Numbered from the stretch's first letter, positions 8,116 through 17,326 are shown. The stretch is DNA of 64,000 nt from Candidatus Saccharimonadota bacterium (GCA_015999875.1 JAECRG010000002.1:90048-154047), one strand, 5' to 3'. Translations and numbers: made by a program. Notes: generated by a model from the sequence alone, not told the origin.

Positions 8116-9168
8116 ATGCAGCGACAAATTTCTGGACGCACTTGGGTAAGCATCATCACTATCGCATTTCTTGCGCTAGTGCTTTTTCTGGCGCGGCATG
8201 AAATAGAGAGAGCATATGACTTGCTCGATCAGGTAAATTTATGGATATTGTTGCTACTCGTCCCACTGCAGTTTGTGTCGTATTATGCGGCAGGCGAAAT
8301 GATTTTTTCTTTCTTGCGTAAGCAGGGTCACATCAAAAACGTCTCAACGCTCACGTTACCGCGTTTGGCGCTCGAGATGAATTTTGTAAATCACGTGCTG
8401 CCAAGTGGTGGGGTGAGCGGTATTTCGTACATGGGGTGGCGGCTGAAGCACTTCGGCGTGTCAGCTAGCCGCTCTACCGCAGCACAGCTTGTTCGTATGG
8501 TGGCGGCGTTTTTGTCGTTTAGCGTACTGCTCTTGTTGGCAATTATCTTTATGATTATTGATGGTAACATCAACCGATGGGTAGTTGCCTCGTCTGTGGG
8601 CTTAGTGGTGGTGATGGGTGGCGCATTGGCGCTTGTCATGTATCTTCTTGCGCACAAAGAGCGTATTGGCGGCTTTTCTCGACGATTTACGCGCACAGTT
8701 AATAGAGTGGTGAAGTGGGTAACCTTTGGTCGCAAGGAAGCGGTGTTGCATGAAGTGACTATTCAGAAGTTCTTCGAAGAATTACAAGATGATTATAAGT
8801 TTATTCGGCGCAATATGAGAGTACTTGTGGTACCTTTTTTATGGGGTTTACTCTTTAATATTGTTGAAGTCGGTTTGTTTTATGTGGCATTCCTTGCACT
8901 TGGTCATCCTGTAAATCCTGCGCCGTTGGTGATCGCGTATGGCTTGGCTGGTGTGGCAGGCTTTTTCATGGTTACTCCGGGTGGCGCTGGTGCATACGAA
9001 GCGATCATGGTGGCATTTTTGACAGTAGCTGGTATCAATCCTGGCGTTGCGCTCCTTGCAATTTTATTGACACGGGTGCTGCTCATGCTAGGTACGATTG
9101 TGGCTGGCTACGCTTTTTATCAACAGGCGATTTTGACTCATGGAAAACGACCTCCTACCGAAGTTTAG
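8116..9168 (+). CDS. Flippase-like integral membrane protein (UPF0104/YbhN family)
   Basis: This polytopic membrane protein of 350 residues resembles the membrane domain of lysylphosphatidylglycerol synthase (YbhN/UPF0104). About seven or eight hydrophobic segments are visible, and the family features LPSGGVSG and the C-terminal TPGGAGAYEA are present. The family is linked to lipid flipping or glycolipid export, but no aminoacyl transferase domain is attached here. TATAAT at 8100-8105 ends 10 nt before ATG 8116. The promoter is back to back with that of the methyltransferase at 8067. The end of the gene overlaps xseA by 29 nt, so they form one operon. Confidence 0.85.
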   Translation: MQRQISGRTWVSIITIAFLALVLFLARHEIERAYDLLDQVNLWILLLLVPLQFVSYYAAGEMIFSFLRKQGHIKNVSTLTLPRLALEMNFVNHVLPSGGVSGISYMGWRLKHFGVSASRSTAAQLVRMVAAFLSFSVLLLLAIIFMIIDGNINRWVVASSVGLVVVMGGALALVMYLLAHKERIGGFSRRFTRTVNRVVKWVTFGRKEAVLHEVTIQKFFEELQDDYKFIRRNMRVLVVPFLWGLLFNIVEVGLFYVAFLALGHPVNPAPLVIAYGLAGVAGFFMVTPGGAGAYEAIMVAFLTVAGINPGVALLAILLTRVLLMLGTIVAGYAFYQQAILTHGKRPPTEV

Positions 9169-10240
9169 TGTCTCAGATTTCGTGGCAAGCACGAATCAAA
9201 CACTCGAATATGCGTATCCGAGTGTCGTTATTGAAGGTGAAGTAGAATCGTTTAAGGTTAATCAAGGCAAGTTTGTATTCTTTAACCTTAAGGACGCGGG
9301 AGCAAGTGTGGGATGTTTCATGATGGTTTTTAATCTCCGGGTTCCCCTAGAGGATGGAATGACAGTGACCGTACGTGCAAAGCCAAAGCTGACGAACTTC
9401 GGTAAATTTAGTCTGACGATCGATAGTATTAAGCCAGTGGGCGAGGGAAGTATCAAAAAAGGATTTGAACTACTCAAGGCGAAGCTTGATAAAGAGGGGC
9501 TATTTGCGCTGGATCGTAAGCGATCACTACCAGAGTTACCAAAAACTGTAGGTGTGATAGCAAGTATGCAGTCCGCAGGCTACGGCGATTTCATGAAGAT
9601 AGCCGATCAACGCTGGGGTGGTGTGACATTTCGGGTATATCATACGCTTGTCCAGGGGCTAGACGCACCTGACGCACTCATCAAAGCAATTCGCTACTTT
9701 AACCAACTCGAAGTGCCACTTGATGCACTGGTGATTATAAGAGGTGGCGGTAGTGCTGATGACCTCAGCGCGTTCAACGATGAGCTGCTTGTGCGTGAAA
9801 TTGCTGCTAGTCGTACACCGACGCTTGTGGGCGTAGGACATGAGGTGGATGTGACACTGAGTGATCTTGCTGCAGATGTACGAGCAGCGACGCCAAGTAA
9901 TGCTGCGCAGCTGCTACTGCCGGACAAGCAGGAGATTTTGAGTCGCATACGATACATGAGTGCGCGTCTATCTCCACGTATGTTGAGGCTTGTTGCTCAA
10001 CGTGCCGAATACACTACTACTTTACTGCGCGGTGCTCAGGACATGATTACTGTACAGTTCGAGCGTACTGCTAGGCGATTTGAGTATGCCCGACAGCTTG
10101 TCGAGTCGTATAATCCAGATCATATACTGCGGCGAGGCTATGCACTTGTAAGAGGCGAGAAAGTACCCGGTAGTATTATTGAAGTAGAAGCTCATAACTA
10201 TAAATTAACAGCAGAGGTACGTACTTATGAACAAAAGTAA
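9140..10240 (+). CDS. xseA: Exodeoxyribonuclease VII large subunit
   Basis: This is the catalytic subunit of exonuclease VII, which degrades single-stranded DNA processively. The 366-residue protein has the N-terminal OB-fold (about 1-95, SVSDFVAST... and VEGEVESF-like segment) and the nuclease domain with IIRGGGSADDLSAFND, ASRTPTLVGVGHEVDVTLSD and RAATPSNAA, all signatures of XseA. It is shorter than the E. coli protein (about 456), mainly in the coiled-coil region that wraps XseB. It starts inside the preceding membrane-protein gene and overlaps xseB by 14 nt. Confidence 0.95.
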   Translation: MENDLLPKFSVSDFVASTNQTLEYAYPSVVIEGEVESFKVNQGKFVFFNLKDAGASVGCFMMVFNLRVPLEDGMTVTVRAKPKLTNFGKFSLTIDSIKPVGEGSIKKGFELLKAKLDKEGLFALDRKRSLPELPKTVGVIASMQSAGYGDFMKIADQRWGGVTFRVYHTLVQGLDAPDALIKAIRYFNQLEVPLDALVIIRGGGSADDLSAFNDELLVREIAASRTPTLVGVGHEVDVTLSDLAADVRAATPSNAAQLLLPDKQEILSRIRYMSARLSPRMLRLVAQRAEYTTTLLRGAQDMITVQFERTARRFEYARQLVESYNPDHILRRGYALVRGEKVPGSIIEVEAHNYKLTAEVRTYEQK

Positions 10241-10427
10241 AACACTTACAGTCGAAGAAAAAATTACTGAACTCGAAAAACTCGTTGCGTGGTTTGATAG
10301 TGAAGAGTTTGTGTTGGAGCAAGCGGTCGCAAAGTATGAATCAGCGCAGAAACTAGCCGATGAGATTCAGCGTGATATCGGCACATTGAAAAACACTATT
10401 GAGCAAGTGGGTGGTGCGGCTGAATAG
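10227..10427 (+). CDS. xseB: Exodeoxyribonuclease VII small subunit
   Basis: This small helical protein of 66 residues binds the XseA coiled coil and is needed for exonuclease VII activity. The pattern EEKITELEKLVAWFDSEEF with the following amphipathic helix is typical of XseB. It overlaps the end of xseA by 14 nt, so stoichiometric coupled translation is likely. Confidence 0.93.
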   Translation: MNKSKTLTVEEKITELEKLVAWFDSEEFVLEQAVAKYESAQKLADEIQRDIGTLKNTIEQVGGAAE

Positions 10428-10429
10428 CT

Positions 10430-10957
10430 ATGATGATCTTTTTGACAGCGCTAGTTGTTTTTACGCTAGTTGTTTTTTTACTGACGGCACTGACGGGGGC
10501 GCCATATGTACCTACGCAGCGAAAAGAAATCCAGCAAGCGTTTGATGAACTCCGCCCTATAGGCATGCATGACACTGTGCTTGATATAGGAAGCGGTGAC
10601 GGTGTGATACTGAGTGAAGTGGCAGATAGGGGTGCACAGGCGGTAGGGTATGAACTGAATTTTTATCTGGTATGGATTTCTCGTTGGCGACTGCGTAAAT
10701 ATGGGGATAGAGTCCGGGTATCGCTGAAGAATTTATGGTCCTCGCCATTTCCAGATGATGTGACGCTTGTATACACGTTTGGTGAATCACGCGACATTGC
10801 CAAGATGTATCGTAAGGTTGAGCAAGAGGCAACCCGACTTGGTCGACCGCTTGAATTGCTGAGTTATGGCTTCGCAGTGCCGGGTATTGAGTGCGTTCGC
10901 CAGCATAGGGCGCATTTCTTGTATCAAGTTACACCTTTACACCTCAAGGAACCATAA
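10430..10957 (+). CDS. Membrane-anchored class I SAM-dependent methyltransferase
   Basis: The 175-residue protein has an N-terminal membrane segment (about 1-22) followed by a short Rossmann methyltransferase domain. The SAM loop is VLDIGSGDGVILSEV with a following acidic residue in VGYELN. The catalytic motif is not diagnostic, so the substrate is unknown. It starts 2 nt after xseB and probably belongs to the same operon. ATG 10430 and ATG 10433 are adjacent and either could be used. Confidence 0.8.
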   Translation: MMIFLTALVVFTLVVFLLTALTGAPYVPTQRKEIQQAFDELRPIGMHDTVLDIGSGDGVILSEVADRGAQAVGYELNFYLVWISRWRLRKYGDRVRVSLKNLWSSPFPDDVTLVYTFGESRDIAKMYRKVEQEATRLGRPLELLSYGFAVPGIECVRQHRAHFLYQVTPLHLKEP

Positions 10958-10971
10958 GTATAATGAGCCGT

Positions 10972-11625
10972 ATGAGTACACTACACAAACAAGAAGAAGG
11001 CGTCTCGCTGCTACTTGTCATGACAATTATCTTGTCGGTGACGACGGTGATTTTTGGCGGTCTGTCTATCTGGGCGTATACCCAGTACCAGGCAAAGAAT
11101 GCTGATGTAAATGGTCAGATCAAAGTTGCGGTAGTTGAGGCTGAAAAAGTCCAACAAGAAGTCGATGAGAAGAAGTTCGCTGAACGTGAGAAAGAGCCAA
11201 ACCTACAGTTTGTTGGTCCGGACGACTACGGTCGCGTGACGTTTAACTATCCAAAAACATGGAGCGTCTATGAGGCGTCAGACCCTACGAGAGGCGGTAA
11301 ATATGAGGCGTATCTGCACCCAAAGACTGTGCCACTTGTAAGCGCGTCAACACAGTACGCACTCCGTGTAACTGTGGAGGAGCGCGATTACGATCAAGTG
11401 CTTGAGAGTTATAAGTCTAAAGTAAATAGCGGTGATCTCGCATCATCATCTACAACATCTCAGGGTGAAGTGGGTACACGTTTCGATGGCAATTTCAGTC
11501 AGAACATTCGCGGCTCGGCTGTTGTATTCAAAATTCGCGACAAAACGCTTACACTACGTAGTGACGCAAATACATTTAAGCCCGATTTTGAAAACATTAT
11601 CAAGTCAGTATCGTTCAACCAGTAG
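10972..11625 (+). CDS. Single-pass membrane protein, PsbP/DUF-like extracellular domain
   Basis: The 217-residue protein has an N-terminal membrane segment (about 14-38) that is slightly prepilin-like, a short coiled coil (about 48-75) and an extracellular domain with FNYPKTWSVYEA and a C-terminal LRSDANTFKPDFENIIKSV. That layout resembles PsbP-like lipoprotein domains, which is a weak inference. TATAAT at 10959-10964 lies 7 nt before ATG 10972, which I take as the start; the ATG at 10963 overlaps the promoter and cannot be on the message. Confidence 0.7.
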   Translation: MSTLHKQEEGVSLLLVMTIILSVTTVIFGGLSIWAYTQYQAKNADVNGQIKVAVVEAEKVQQEVDEKKFAEREKEPNLQFVGPDDYGRVTFNYPKTWSVYEASDPTRGGKYEAYLHPKTVPLVSASTQYALRVTVEERDYDQVLESYKSKVNSGDLASSSTTSQGEVGTRFDGNFSQNIRGSAVVFKIRDKTLTLRSDANTFKPDFENIIKSVSFNQ

Positions 11626-11663
11626 CAATATTACCGAGAGCCCAAGCGTGCTACCATAGGAGT

Positions 11664-12362
11664 ATGACACGGAGGGAAACATCGCGTACGTATGACCCAT
11701 CGTTGGATGGGTCATTTGGTTTGTTGAGTGCGGCACATGAGCTCAAGGCGCCAACGGCGCTATTGCGCCAGCTTGCGCTAGAGCTTAGAGGGATAGCCGA
11801 GGGTGACACTGAACGCCGATTAATTGACCAGATGATTCTCACAAGTGAACGCTCTCTCAGGCTTACAAGTGATCTGACGAAAACTGCACGCCTGCAAGAT
11901 GGGTTGTTTGAGATGGAGCCTGTCAATGCCCAGCAACTATGCGAAGAGGTGGCCCATGAGCTCACACCGCTCTACAGAGCACATGGTCGCACTATTAATG
12001 TGCGACCTCGCCGTCAGGCACCTCTTGTAGTTGCGAATCGAGATCTTCTACGTCGCGTATTGCTTGGGTTTGGTGATAATGCATTGCACTATAGTCACGA
12101 AGATACGTCAGTAGTACTGGGCGTAGAGCAGCGCGATAGATTTGTACAGCTTGGAGTTCGAGACCAGGGTCCGATACTCCCGTACAGAGGAGTAGACGCT
12201 CGACCTGCGGTGACGGGTAGGCCGCAGTCTAGTGGGCTTGGACTCATGATCGCGCAACAATTTGCCGATGTGATGAATGGCACTGTTGGTACCCGGCGTC
12301 ACAAAGACGGTATGACGTTTTATATTAACATGGCAATGTCTGAGCAGCTTTCGCTACTATGA
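11664..12362 (+). CDS. Cytoplasmic histidine kinase without a sensor domain
   Basis: This is a compact two-component kinase of 232 residues. The H-box is AAHELKAPT with the phosphoacceptor at H25. The ATP-binding domain shows an N-box (GDNALHYS), a G1-like RDQGP and a G2 box SGLGLMIAQQ. No membrane segment or sensory domain precedes the H-box, so the signal must come from another protein. A TACCAT hexamer (11652-11657) and an AGGAG both lie just before ATG 11664. The gene overlaps the response regulator by ATGA (12359-12362), making it the only complete two-component pair in the window. Confidence 0.88.
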   Translation: MTRRETSRTYDPSLDGSFGLLSAAHELKAPTALLRQLALELRGIAEGDTERRLIDQMILTSERSLRLTSDLTKTARLQDGLFEMEPVNAQQLCEEVAHELTPLYRAHGRTINVRPRRQAPLVVANRDLLRRVLLGFGDNALHYSHEDTSVVLGVEQRDRFVQLGVRDQGPILPYRGVDARPAVTGRPQSSGLGLMIAQQFADVMNGTVGTRRHKDGMTFYINMAMSEQLSLL

Positions 12363-12724
12363 CGATGGTGCTACTAGTGGAAGACGACGCGTGGTATGCT
12401 GAGCAGCAACAGCGTCTATTGAAGGCCTCAGGCTACGAGGTGCAGCACGCATCCGACGCGCAGCGGGCGATTGATCTTACGAGCACGCAACTGCCAGCGG
12501 CCATAGTGCTCGATATACTTCTCACATACAATACAGCGTTTGCATTGCTGCACGAACTGCAGTCATACGCAGAGACAAGTGAGTTGCCCGTGATACTATA
12601 TAGCACGCAAACCGAGCTTATGAATCGCGACGCGCTGGCCGCCTATGGTGTAGTGGCAGTGCTCGATAAGACAAATATGCATCCACTCGACGTAGTGCGT
12701 GCACTTAAAAAAGTTGGCATATGA
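12359..12724 (+). CDS. Receiver-only response regulator paired with the kinase
   Basis: The 121-residue protein is a receiver domain: acidic pocket VEDDAW, phosphoacceptor Asp in AIVLDILLTY, Thr/Ser switch in ILYSTQT and Lys in VLDKTN. It has no DNA-binding domain. It is coupled by ATGA overlaps to the kinase upstream and to recO downstream, so all three are one translational unit. Output is probably by protein-protein contact. Confidence 0.87.
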   Translation: MTMVLLVEDDAWYAEQQQRLLKASGYEVQHASDAQRAIDLTSTQLPAAIVLDILLTYNTAFALLHELQSYAETSELPVILYSTQTELMNRDALAAYGVVAVLDKTNMHPLDVVRALKKVGI

Positions 12725-13398
12725 AAGCAGAGCGTACACGGGCGATAGTACTGCGCAGGACGAATTACGGAGAGAGTGACCGTATATTGCAGCTCATTAC
12801 TCCACTTGGCAAACGTAGTGCGATGGCTCGCGGCGTGCGTAAACCGCGTTCTAAGCTTGCTGGTGGTGTTGAGCTCCTTGCGGAGTCAGAGCTACTTCTG
12901 AGACCTGGAAAAGGTGATCTGATGATATTAAGCTCGGCGCGTATGACAGCGTTCTATCGAGAAATAATGAGTGATTATGACAGACTTACGTTTGCCTATG
13001 AGGTACTTAAGCTGATTTCGCGTGGCAGCGAGAACATCGATAGTCCAGATTGGTTCAATGTTACGAGTGAAGTCTTGCAAGCGCTCGACGACAAAAAAAC
13101 CAGCCTAGCGCTTACGAAAGCATGGTTTTATGTGCAATATAGCGCACTCATGGGTGACGAGCTCAATGTAGAGCGTGATATACACGGCGCACCACTGCAG
13201 GCAGATCAAAGGTATCGCTACGCAGTGGGTGACAAAGTGCTGGTGCAGCACATGGCTGGTGAGATTACCGCAAGTCATATCAAATTATTGCGTCTACTTA
13301 GGGAGCGCCCTCTTCACGTTGCGCGACATGTAAGCGGCATCGAAGAGTATCTGGTGGTTGTGGCCGCTACTGCTCACCAACACGCTTCGACAGACTAG
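12721..13398 (+). CDS. recO: DNA repair protein RecO
   Basis: RecO anneals single strands and helps RecR load RecA onto SSB-coated DNA. The 225-residue protein shows the family N-terminal OB-fold (RAIVLRRTNYGESDRIL followed by TPLGKRSAMARGVRKPRSK). It lacks an evident Cys4 zinc motif in the C-terminal part. It overlaps the response regulator gene by four bases. RecR is not in the window. Confidence 0.9.
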   Translation: MKAERTRAIVLRRTNYGESDRILQLITPLGKRSAMARGVRKPRSKLAGGVELLAESELLLRPGKGDLMILSSARMTAFYREIMSDYDRLTFAYEVLKLISRGSENIDSPDWFNVTSEVLQALDDKKTSLALTKAWFYVQYSALMGDELNVERDIHGAPLQADQRYRYAVGDKVLVQHMAGEITASHIKLLRLLRERPLHVARHVSGIEEYLVVVAATAHQHASTD

Positions 13399-13446
13399 TC
13401 GGGCGTATGGCGCGGAGCTGCTATATCTGTTATAATGTTGTTAATT

Positions 13447-14937
13447 ATGACAAAAGCACACGAACGCAACACAGAGATGGAAAACCTAATCAGCCTGGCG
13501 AAACGTCGCGGCTTTATCTATCCAGGTAGCGATGTGTACGGTGGCCTCAGTGGCACTTGGGATTACGGTCCACTTGGTGTAGCGCTCAAGCGCAACATTA
13601 TGCAACTATGGTGGAAGATGTTTGTCGATGACCGCGAAGATATGTACGGTGTCGACGCAGCTATATTGATGAACCAAAAGGTTTGGCAGGCGAGCGGTCA
13701 TGTCGACACGTTCGTGGATCCACTGTGTGAAGATACGGTAAATCATCGCCGTTATCGTACTGATCACATACTCAAAGATGCAGGTGTGGATGTCGAAGGC
13801 TTCACGATGCAGCAGATGGACGAGGCAATTAAGGAGAAGGGTATCAAAAGCCCAGACGGCAATCAACTCAGTAAGTCTCGTACATTCAATATGATGTTCG
13901 AGACGACAATTGGACCGATTTCGAGTGATGTCGATGCAATGGATATTACTGCTCTTCGTCGAGCCGTCGATCGTTCAAAGAATGGTTCTGCTGTTGAGAT
14001 TGAGGCTTGGACAGAGATTGCAGAGAAGCGAATCAACCAAGGTCTCCAAGAGCGTCAAACTGCAAAGGTGTATCTTCGCCCAGAGACAGCCCAGGGTATC
14101 TTCACGAACTACAAAAACGTAGTAGATAGCTTCTATCCCGATCTTCCATTTGGTCTCGCGCAACAGGGTAAGGCGTTTCGGAATGAAATCGCACCTCGTG
14201 ATTTCATCTTCCGCAGTCGCGAGTTCGAGCAGATGGAGATTGAATATTTCGTCAATCCTGAAAACTGGGAAGAATCGTTTGCTGCACTTCTCAAAGATAT
14301 TCACGCATATCTCGAGGCGCTCGGCTTGCCGGCAGATAAGATCCACGAGCTCGAAGTAGCCTCAGAAGATCGTGCGCACTATAGTAAACGCACTATTGAT
14401 ATCGAATACGATTTCCCGATAGGGAAAGAAGAGCTACTCGGTCTGGCGTATCGCACAGATTTCGATCTAAAGAACATCCATGACAATTCTGGCAAAAGCA
14501 TGGAATACACGATTAAAGGCACGAATACCAAGTTTATTCCGCACGTGATCGAACCCAGCTTCGGCGTAGAGCGAGCGATTATGGCAGTGCTATCTGCTGC
14601 CTATACCGAAGACGAAGTAAACGGCGAGAAGCGCGTTGTGATGAAGTTCCCAGAACACCTTGCACCAATCAAATATGCCGTGAGTCCACTTCTCAAAAAC
14701 AAGCCAGAGCTTGTAGAAAAAGCTCGTGACGTTTACCAGATTCTCAAAAAGAAGCATGGAGCTGTGATGTGGGACGATAATGGCAATATCGGTAAACGCT
14801 ATCGCCGCCAAGATGAAATCGGCACACCGTACTGCGTAGTGATTGATTTTGAAACGATTGAGGGGGATGGCACTGTGACTATCCGTGATCGTGATACGAC
14901 AGAACAGAAGCGTATCAGTATCAGTGATCTTTCGTAA
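13447..14937 (+). CDS. glyS: Glycyl-tRNA synthetase, homodimeric type
   Basis: This class II synthetase charges tRNA-Gly. The 496-residue protein is the alpha2 type (bacterial/eukaryal-like GlyQS), not the alpha2beta2 form. Motif 1 region GFIYPGSDVYGGLSG, motif 2 (FRNEIAPRDFIFRSREF), motif 3 (EPSFGVERAIMAVL) and a C-terminal anticodon-binding domain are visible. TATAAT (13431-13436) ends 10 nt before ATG 13447. The in-frame ATG at 13435 overlaps the -10 and is excluded. A strong terminator follows the stop. Confidence 0.96.
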   Translation: MTKAHERNTEMENLISLAKRRGFIYPGSDVYGGLSGTWDYGPLGVALKRNIMQLWWKMFVDDREDMYGVDAAILMNQKVWQASGHVDTFVDPLCEDTVNHRRYRTDHILKDAGVDVEGFTMQQMDEAIKEKGIKSPDGNQLSKSRTFNMMFETTIGPISSDVDAMDITALRRAVDRSKNGSAVEIEAWTEIAEKRINQGLQERQTAKVYLRPETAQGIFTNYKNVVDSFYPDLPFGLAQQGKAFRNEIAPRDFIFRSREFEQMEIEYFVNPENWEESFAALLKDIHAYLEALGLPADKIHELEVASEDRAHYSKRTIDIEYDFPIGKEELLGLAYRTDFDLKNIHDNSGKSMEYTIKGTNTKFIPHVIEPSFGVERAIMAVLSAAYTEDEVNGEKRVVMKFPEHLAPIKYAVSPLLKNKPELVEKARDVYQILKKKHGAVMWDDNGNIGKRYRRQDEIGTPYCVVIDFETIEGDGTVTIRDRDTTEQKRISISDLS

Positions 14938-14960
14938 ATAAAAGGCCGAAAATGGAAGAA

Positions 14961-14998
14961 GGGGTAGTGAGGCGCCGAAGCGCAACACTACCCCTTTT
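14961..14998. terminator. Terminator after glyS
   Basis: GGGGTAGTG (14961-14969) pairs with CACTACCCC (14986-14994), followed by TTTT. A smaller GCGC/GCGC helix lies inside. It may also serve the convergent gene at 15010-15606. Confidence 0.92.
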
Positions 14999-15009
14999 AT
15001 GTGAAGCTG

Positions 15010-15606
15010 TTACTGCTTCACGGGTTCTGCGGAGGCGACCACCTCCTCCAGCTCCGCGTTGACCGCGGTGAGACTCTCGCGTAACGCTTCCATGGCATCC
15101 AGGAGTTGCTCCAGATCTGTCACGGGAGTGTAGGAGTAGTCATCGTCTTCGTACTTCACGAAATGAAGACTGCCATCGGTCTCGGTAGAGATGCGCCTTC
15201 CTCCGAGGAACACGATGCCTAGCTTGTCGTCGCGGCCGAATGTCATCTCTGTCCCGTCGTACGAGATAGAGCTCGATCCATCCCAGCGGACACGGAGGGA
15301 GTGTGCGAACTTGCCCTGCGCTTGGCCGAAACCGTGCAGGTAGTACAGCGACCCCTCCATGTTTCCGATAGGGTACCAGTCCCCGTAAACGAGGCAGGTG
15401 CCCTTGTTGGGGTTGTGATATCCAACCTCGCCGTTGAGCAGCATCTCGCTGTTGAAGCGACGCATGCCGGCGATCACCTGCAAGACGGGGTCGCCTGCAG
15501 GTAGTATCTTGGTGTTCCAGGTCTCAAGGACCTGGGCGTAAGCCTGGCGGATGGACTCGAGCGCATCGATGTATTCCTCGTTGGAGGTGGTGATTGTGGT
15601 GGTCAT
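15010..15606 (-). CDS. Hypothetical protein, 198 aa, GC-richer codon use
   Basis: I do not recognise this protein. It begins with a Thr-rich N-terminus, then helical sequence, a central beta-rich part with several Gly/Tyr/Trp residues (about 70-150) and a C-terminal helix ending VVASAEPVKQ. There is no signal peptide or membrane segment. The codons end in G or C more often than those of its neighbours. It has a perfect consensus promoter and an AGAGGAAGG ribosome binding site before ATG 15606, unlike the leaderless genes around it. This may mark recent acquisition or high expression. Confidence 0.7.
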   Translation of the reverse strand: MTTTITTSNEEYIDALESIRQAYAQVLETWNTKILPAGDPVLQVIAGMRRFNSEMLLNGEVGYHNPNKGTCLVYGDWYPIGNMEGSLYYLHGFGQAQGKFAHSLRVRWDGSSSISYDGTEMTFGRDDKLGIVFLGGRRISTETDGSLHFVKYEDDDYSYTPVTDLEQLLDAMEALRESLTAVNAELEEVVASAEPVKQ

Positions 15607-15665
15607 GTAAAGGCCTTCCTCTAGGAATGGTAGTCGAACTACGAACTCACTAACAGAACCGTAAT

Positions 15666-15694
15666 ATTATATCAAATAATATCTATATTGTCAA
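15666..15694 (-). promoter_or_regulatory. Perfect sigma-70-type promoter (minus strand)
   Basis: Reading the minus strand, TTGACA (15689-15694) and TATAAT (15666-15671) are both exact consensus, with a spacer of exactly 17 bp. It drives the gene starting at 15606 through a leader of about 55 nt containing AGAGGAAGG. Confidence 0.93.
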
Positions 15695-15741
15695 TAGTAA
15701 GTGCAAGAACATCGACCAATAAGCCGTGCTACACTATGGAT

Positions 15742-16356
15742 ATGAAAACACAGAGTCTCCCTGAGATCCGCATCAAATATGCATGGCTACTGGCAGAAAA
15801 CACTTCTACTGCTTTGATGGACTACTACGACAAGGGTGGAAAGCTGCGTGGCTTCGAAGAATACGAGGCTATTGCTGCGCAGTATGCAGAGTGGTGGTTA
15901 CCATACGAAAAGAACATTTTAACCGCTATGCAAGAGGCAACTGGCCTAACCTTCAAGCAGAACGTCATAAATGTGTATGTGGCGCCATTTTTCTATGCGT
16001 TTAGTGAGCCACTTGTGCTGGGTGTGCAGTTTGATTCTCGAGAAAAACTTGTGTGTAATCTTACTCATGAGCTAATTCATAGGCTGCTGATGGATAATAC
16101 TACTCATGATGATTCGCGGACCTATGATGAGTGGACGAGCCTTTTTGGAGAGCGTAGCCCCACAGAACTGGTTCATATCCCTGTACACGCTATCATGCAC
16201 GAGATATTTATTGATAAGATTGGTGAGCCGGAGTTTTTGACGCAGGAGGTGCTCGACGAAGGGGATTACCGGGCATCATGGCAGTATGTGCAGCAACATA
16301 CCTACATGAAGATCACCAAAGATCTCAGGAATTTATATGCAGGGGGTGCAATATAG
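15742..16356 (+). CDS. Putative zinc metallopeptidase-like protein (HExxH)
   Basis: The protein of about 204 residues carries LTHELIHRL, a zincin HExxH motif at residues 109-113, with further His/Glu residues about 50 residues later (HAIMHEIF) that could supply the third zinc ligand. The family is not one I can name. No signal peptide is seen, so it should act in the cytoplasm. TACACT (15730-15735) ends 6 nt before ATG 15742, which supports that start over ATG 15736. The next small gene follows immediately. Confidence 0.72.
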   Translation: MKTQSLPEIRIKYAWLLAENTSTALMDYYDKGGKLRGFEEYEAIAAQYAEWWLPYEKNILTAMQEATGLTFKQNVINVYVAPFFYAFSEPLVLGVQFDSREKLVCNLTHELIHRLLMDNTTHDDSRTYDEWTSLFGERSPTELVHIPVHAIMHEIFIDKIGEPEFLTQEVLDEGDYRASWQYVQQHTYMKITKDLRNLYAGGAI

Positions 16357-16357
16357 C

Positions 16358-16603
16358 ATGAAGTGGCCATCTCGTACGTCAGAACCACTTGTCTCACCAG
16401 CACTTGTGCGTGTCGTTGCGTCAGTATTGCTCGTCATCGGAATTTTTCTCATATATATTGCCGCGACGAATTATGAGATGCTAGGTATCTGGCCTGCAAT
16501 TCTTATTGGATTTGGTGGGGTTACGACATCTGGGCTCGCCATTGTGTCGATTATTACGGCCGACCCGACGTGGATTATGCTTGATTTGATTTTGCCAGGT
16601 TAA
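16358..16603 (+). CDS. Small two-segment membrane protein, 81 aa
   Basis: The protein of 81 residues contains two membrane segments (about 18-36 and 44-65) joined by a short loop. I do not recognise it. It starts 2 nt after the stop of the HExxH protein, with an AGGGGGT about 12 nt upstream of ATG 16358, so the two are probably co-transcribed. Confidence 0.65.
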   Translation: MKWPSRTSEPLVSPALVRVVASVLLVIGIFLIYIAATNYEMLGIWPAILIGFGGVTTSGLAIVSIITADPTWIMLDLILPG

Positions 16604-16681
16604 AATGACGCTTGATCCTGATCTGGTTACTACTTGGTTCCGTATGATATAATGAGGATAATCAGATAGGAAGGAGATACG

Positions 16682-17326
16682 ATGCCTAGTCAGCGGCAAG
16701 ATGCTAAAGACAATCAATCACCACCGTCTTCAACTTTGTCCATGAGCCCAGCCTCGTGGATGCGCAGGAGCAAGAAACTCGGAAACGTCGCAATGCATGG
16801 AATCTATGCAACGCGGCGTTTTCTTGATTCTGAGATAGCCGCACCTGCACCGGGTACTATCGTGCCTACGCTTGTGGCGCCGGAGGATGCACATACCAGC
16901 AATTTGCGTAAAATTGACAAGTTGCGCAACATAGCAAAACGCTCACATGAAGTGCTGGCCAGTGTTAATACTGTGTTTCCGATGACATTTTTTGTTGACA
17001 CAGTAATCGTAGATCGCACCAAAGTTACTATCATCAACCGCACCTTCTTCTTTACTGCTAAAACAATTTCTGTTCGCATAGAAGACATCCTCAACGTAAC
17101 GTGTAGTGTTGGACCATTTTTTGGCTCGGTTATGATTTCGAGCCGTGTCATGAACTCTACAGACCATTTCGAAATAGAGCGGTTTTGGCGTCATGACGCG
17201 ATTATGCTCAAACACATCATCCAAGGCTATATGATTGCTCTGCATAATGATGTCGACACAACACAACTCAATCGCGAAGAGTTGATAGAGCATCTCATCG
17301 AACTTGGGCATGAGAGTGGCGGCTAG
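16682..17326 (+). CDS. PH-like domain protein, 214 aa
   Basis: The N-terminal 75 residues are Ser/Pro-rich and probably disordered. The rest (about 85-200) has alternating beta strands followed by a C-terminal helix, with KVTIINRTFFFTAKTISVRIEDILNV, a pattern typical of bacterial PH-like/YdbT-type domains. No membrane segment is present. TATAAT (16648-16653) and AAGGAG (16671-16676) precede ATG 16682, so this gene has a normal leader. Function unknown. Confidence 0.65.
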   Translation: MPSQRQDAKDNQSPPSSTLSMSPASWMRRSKKLGNVAMHGIYATRRFLDSEIAAPAPGTIVPTLVAPEDAHTSNLRKIDKLRNIAKRSHEVLASVNTVFPMTFFVDTVIVDRTKVTIINRTFFFTAKTISVRIEDILNVTCSVGPFFGSVMISSRVMNSTDHFEIERFWRHDAIMLKHIIQGYMIALHNDVDTTQLNREELIEHLIELGHESGG

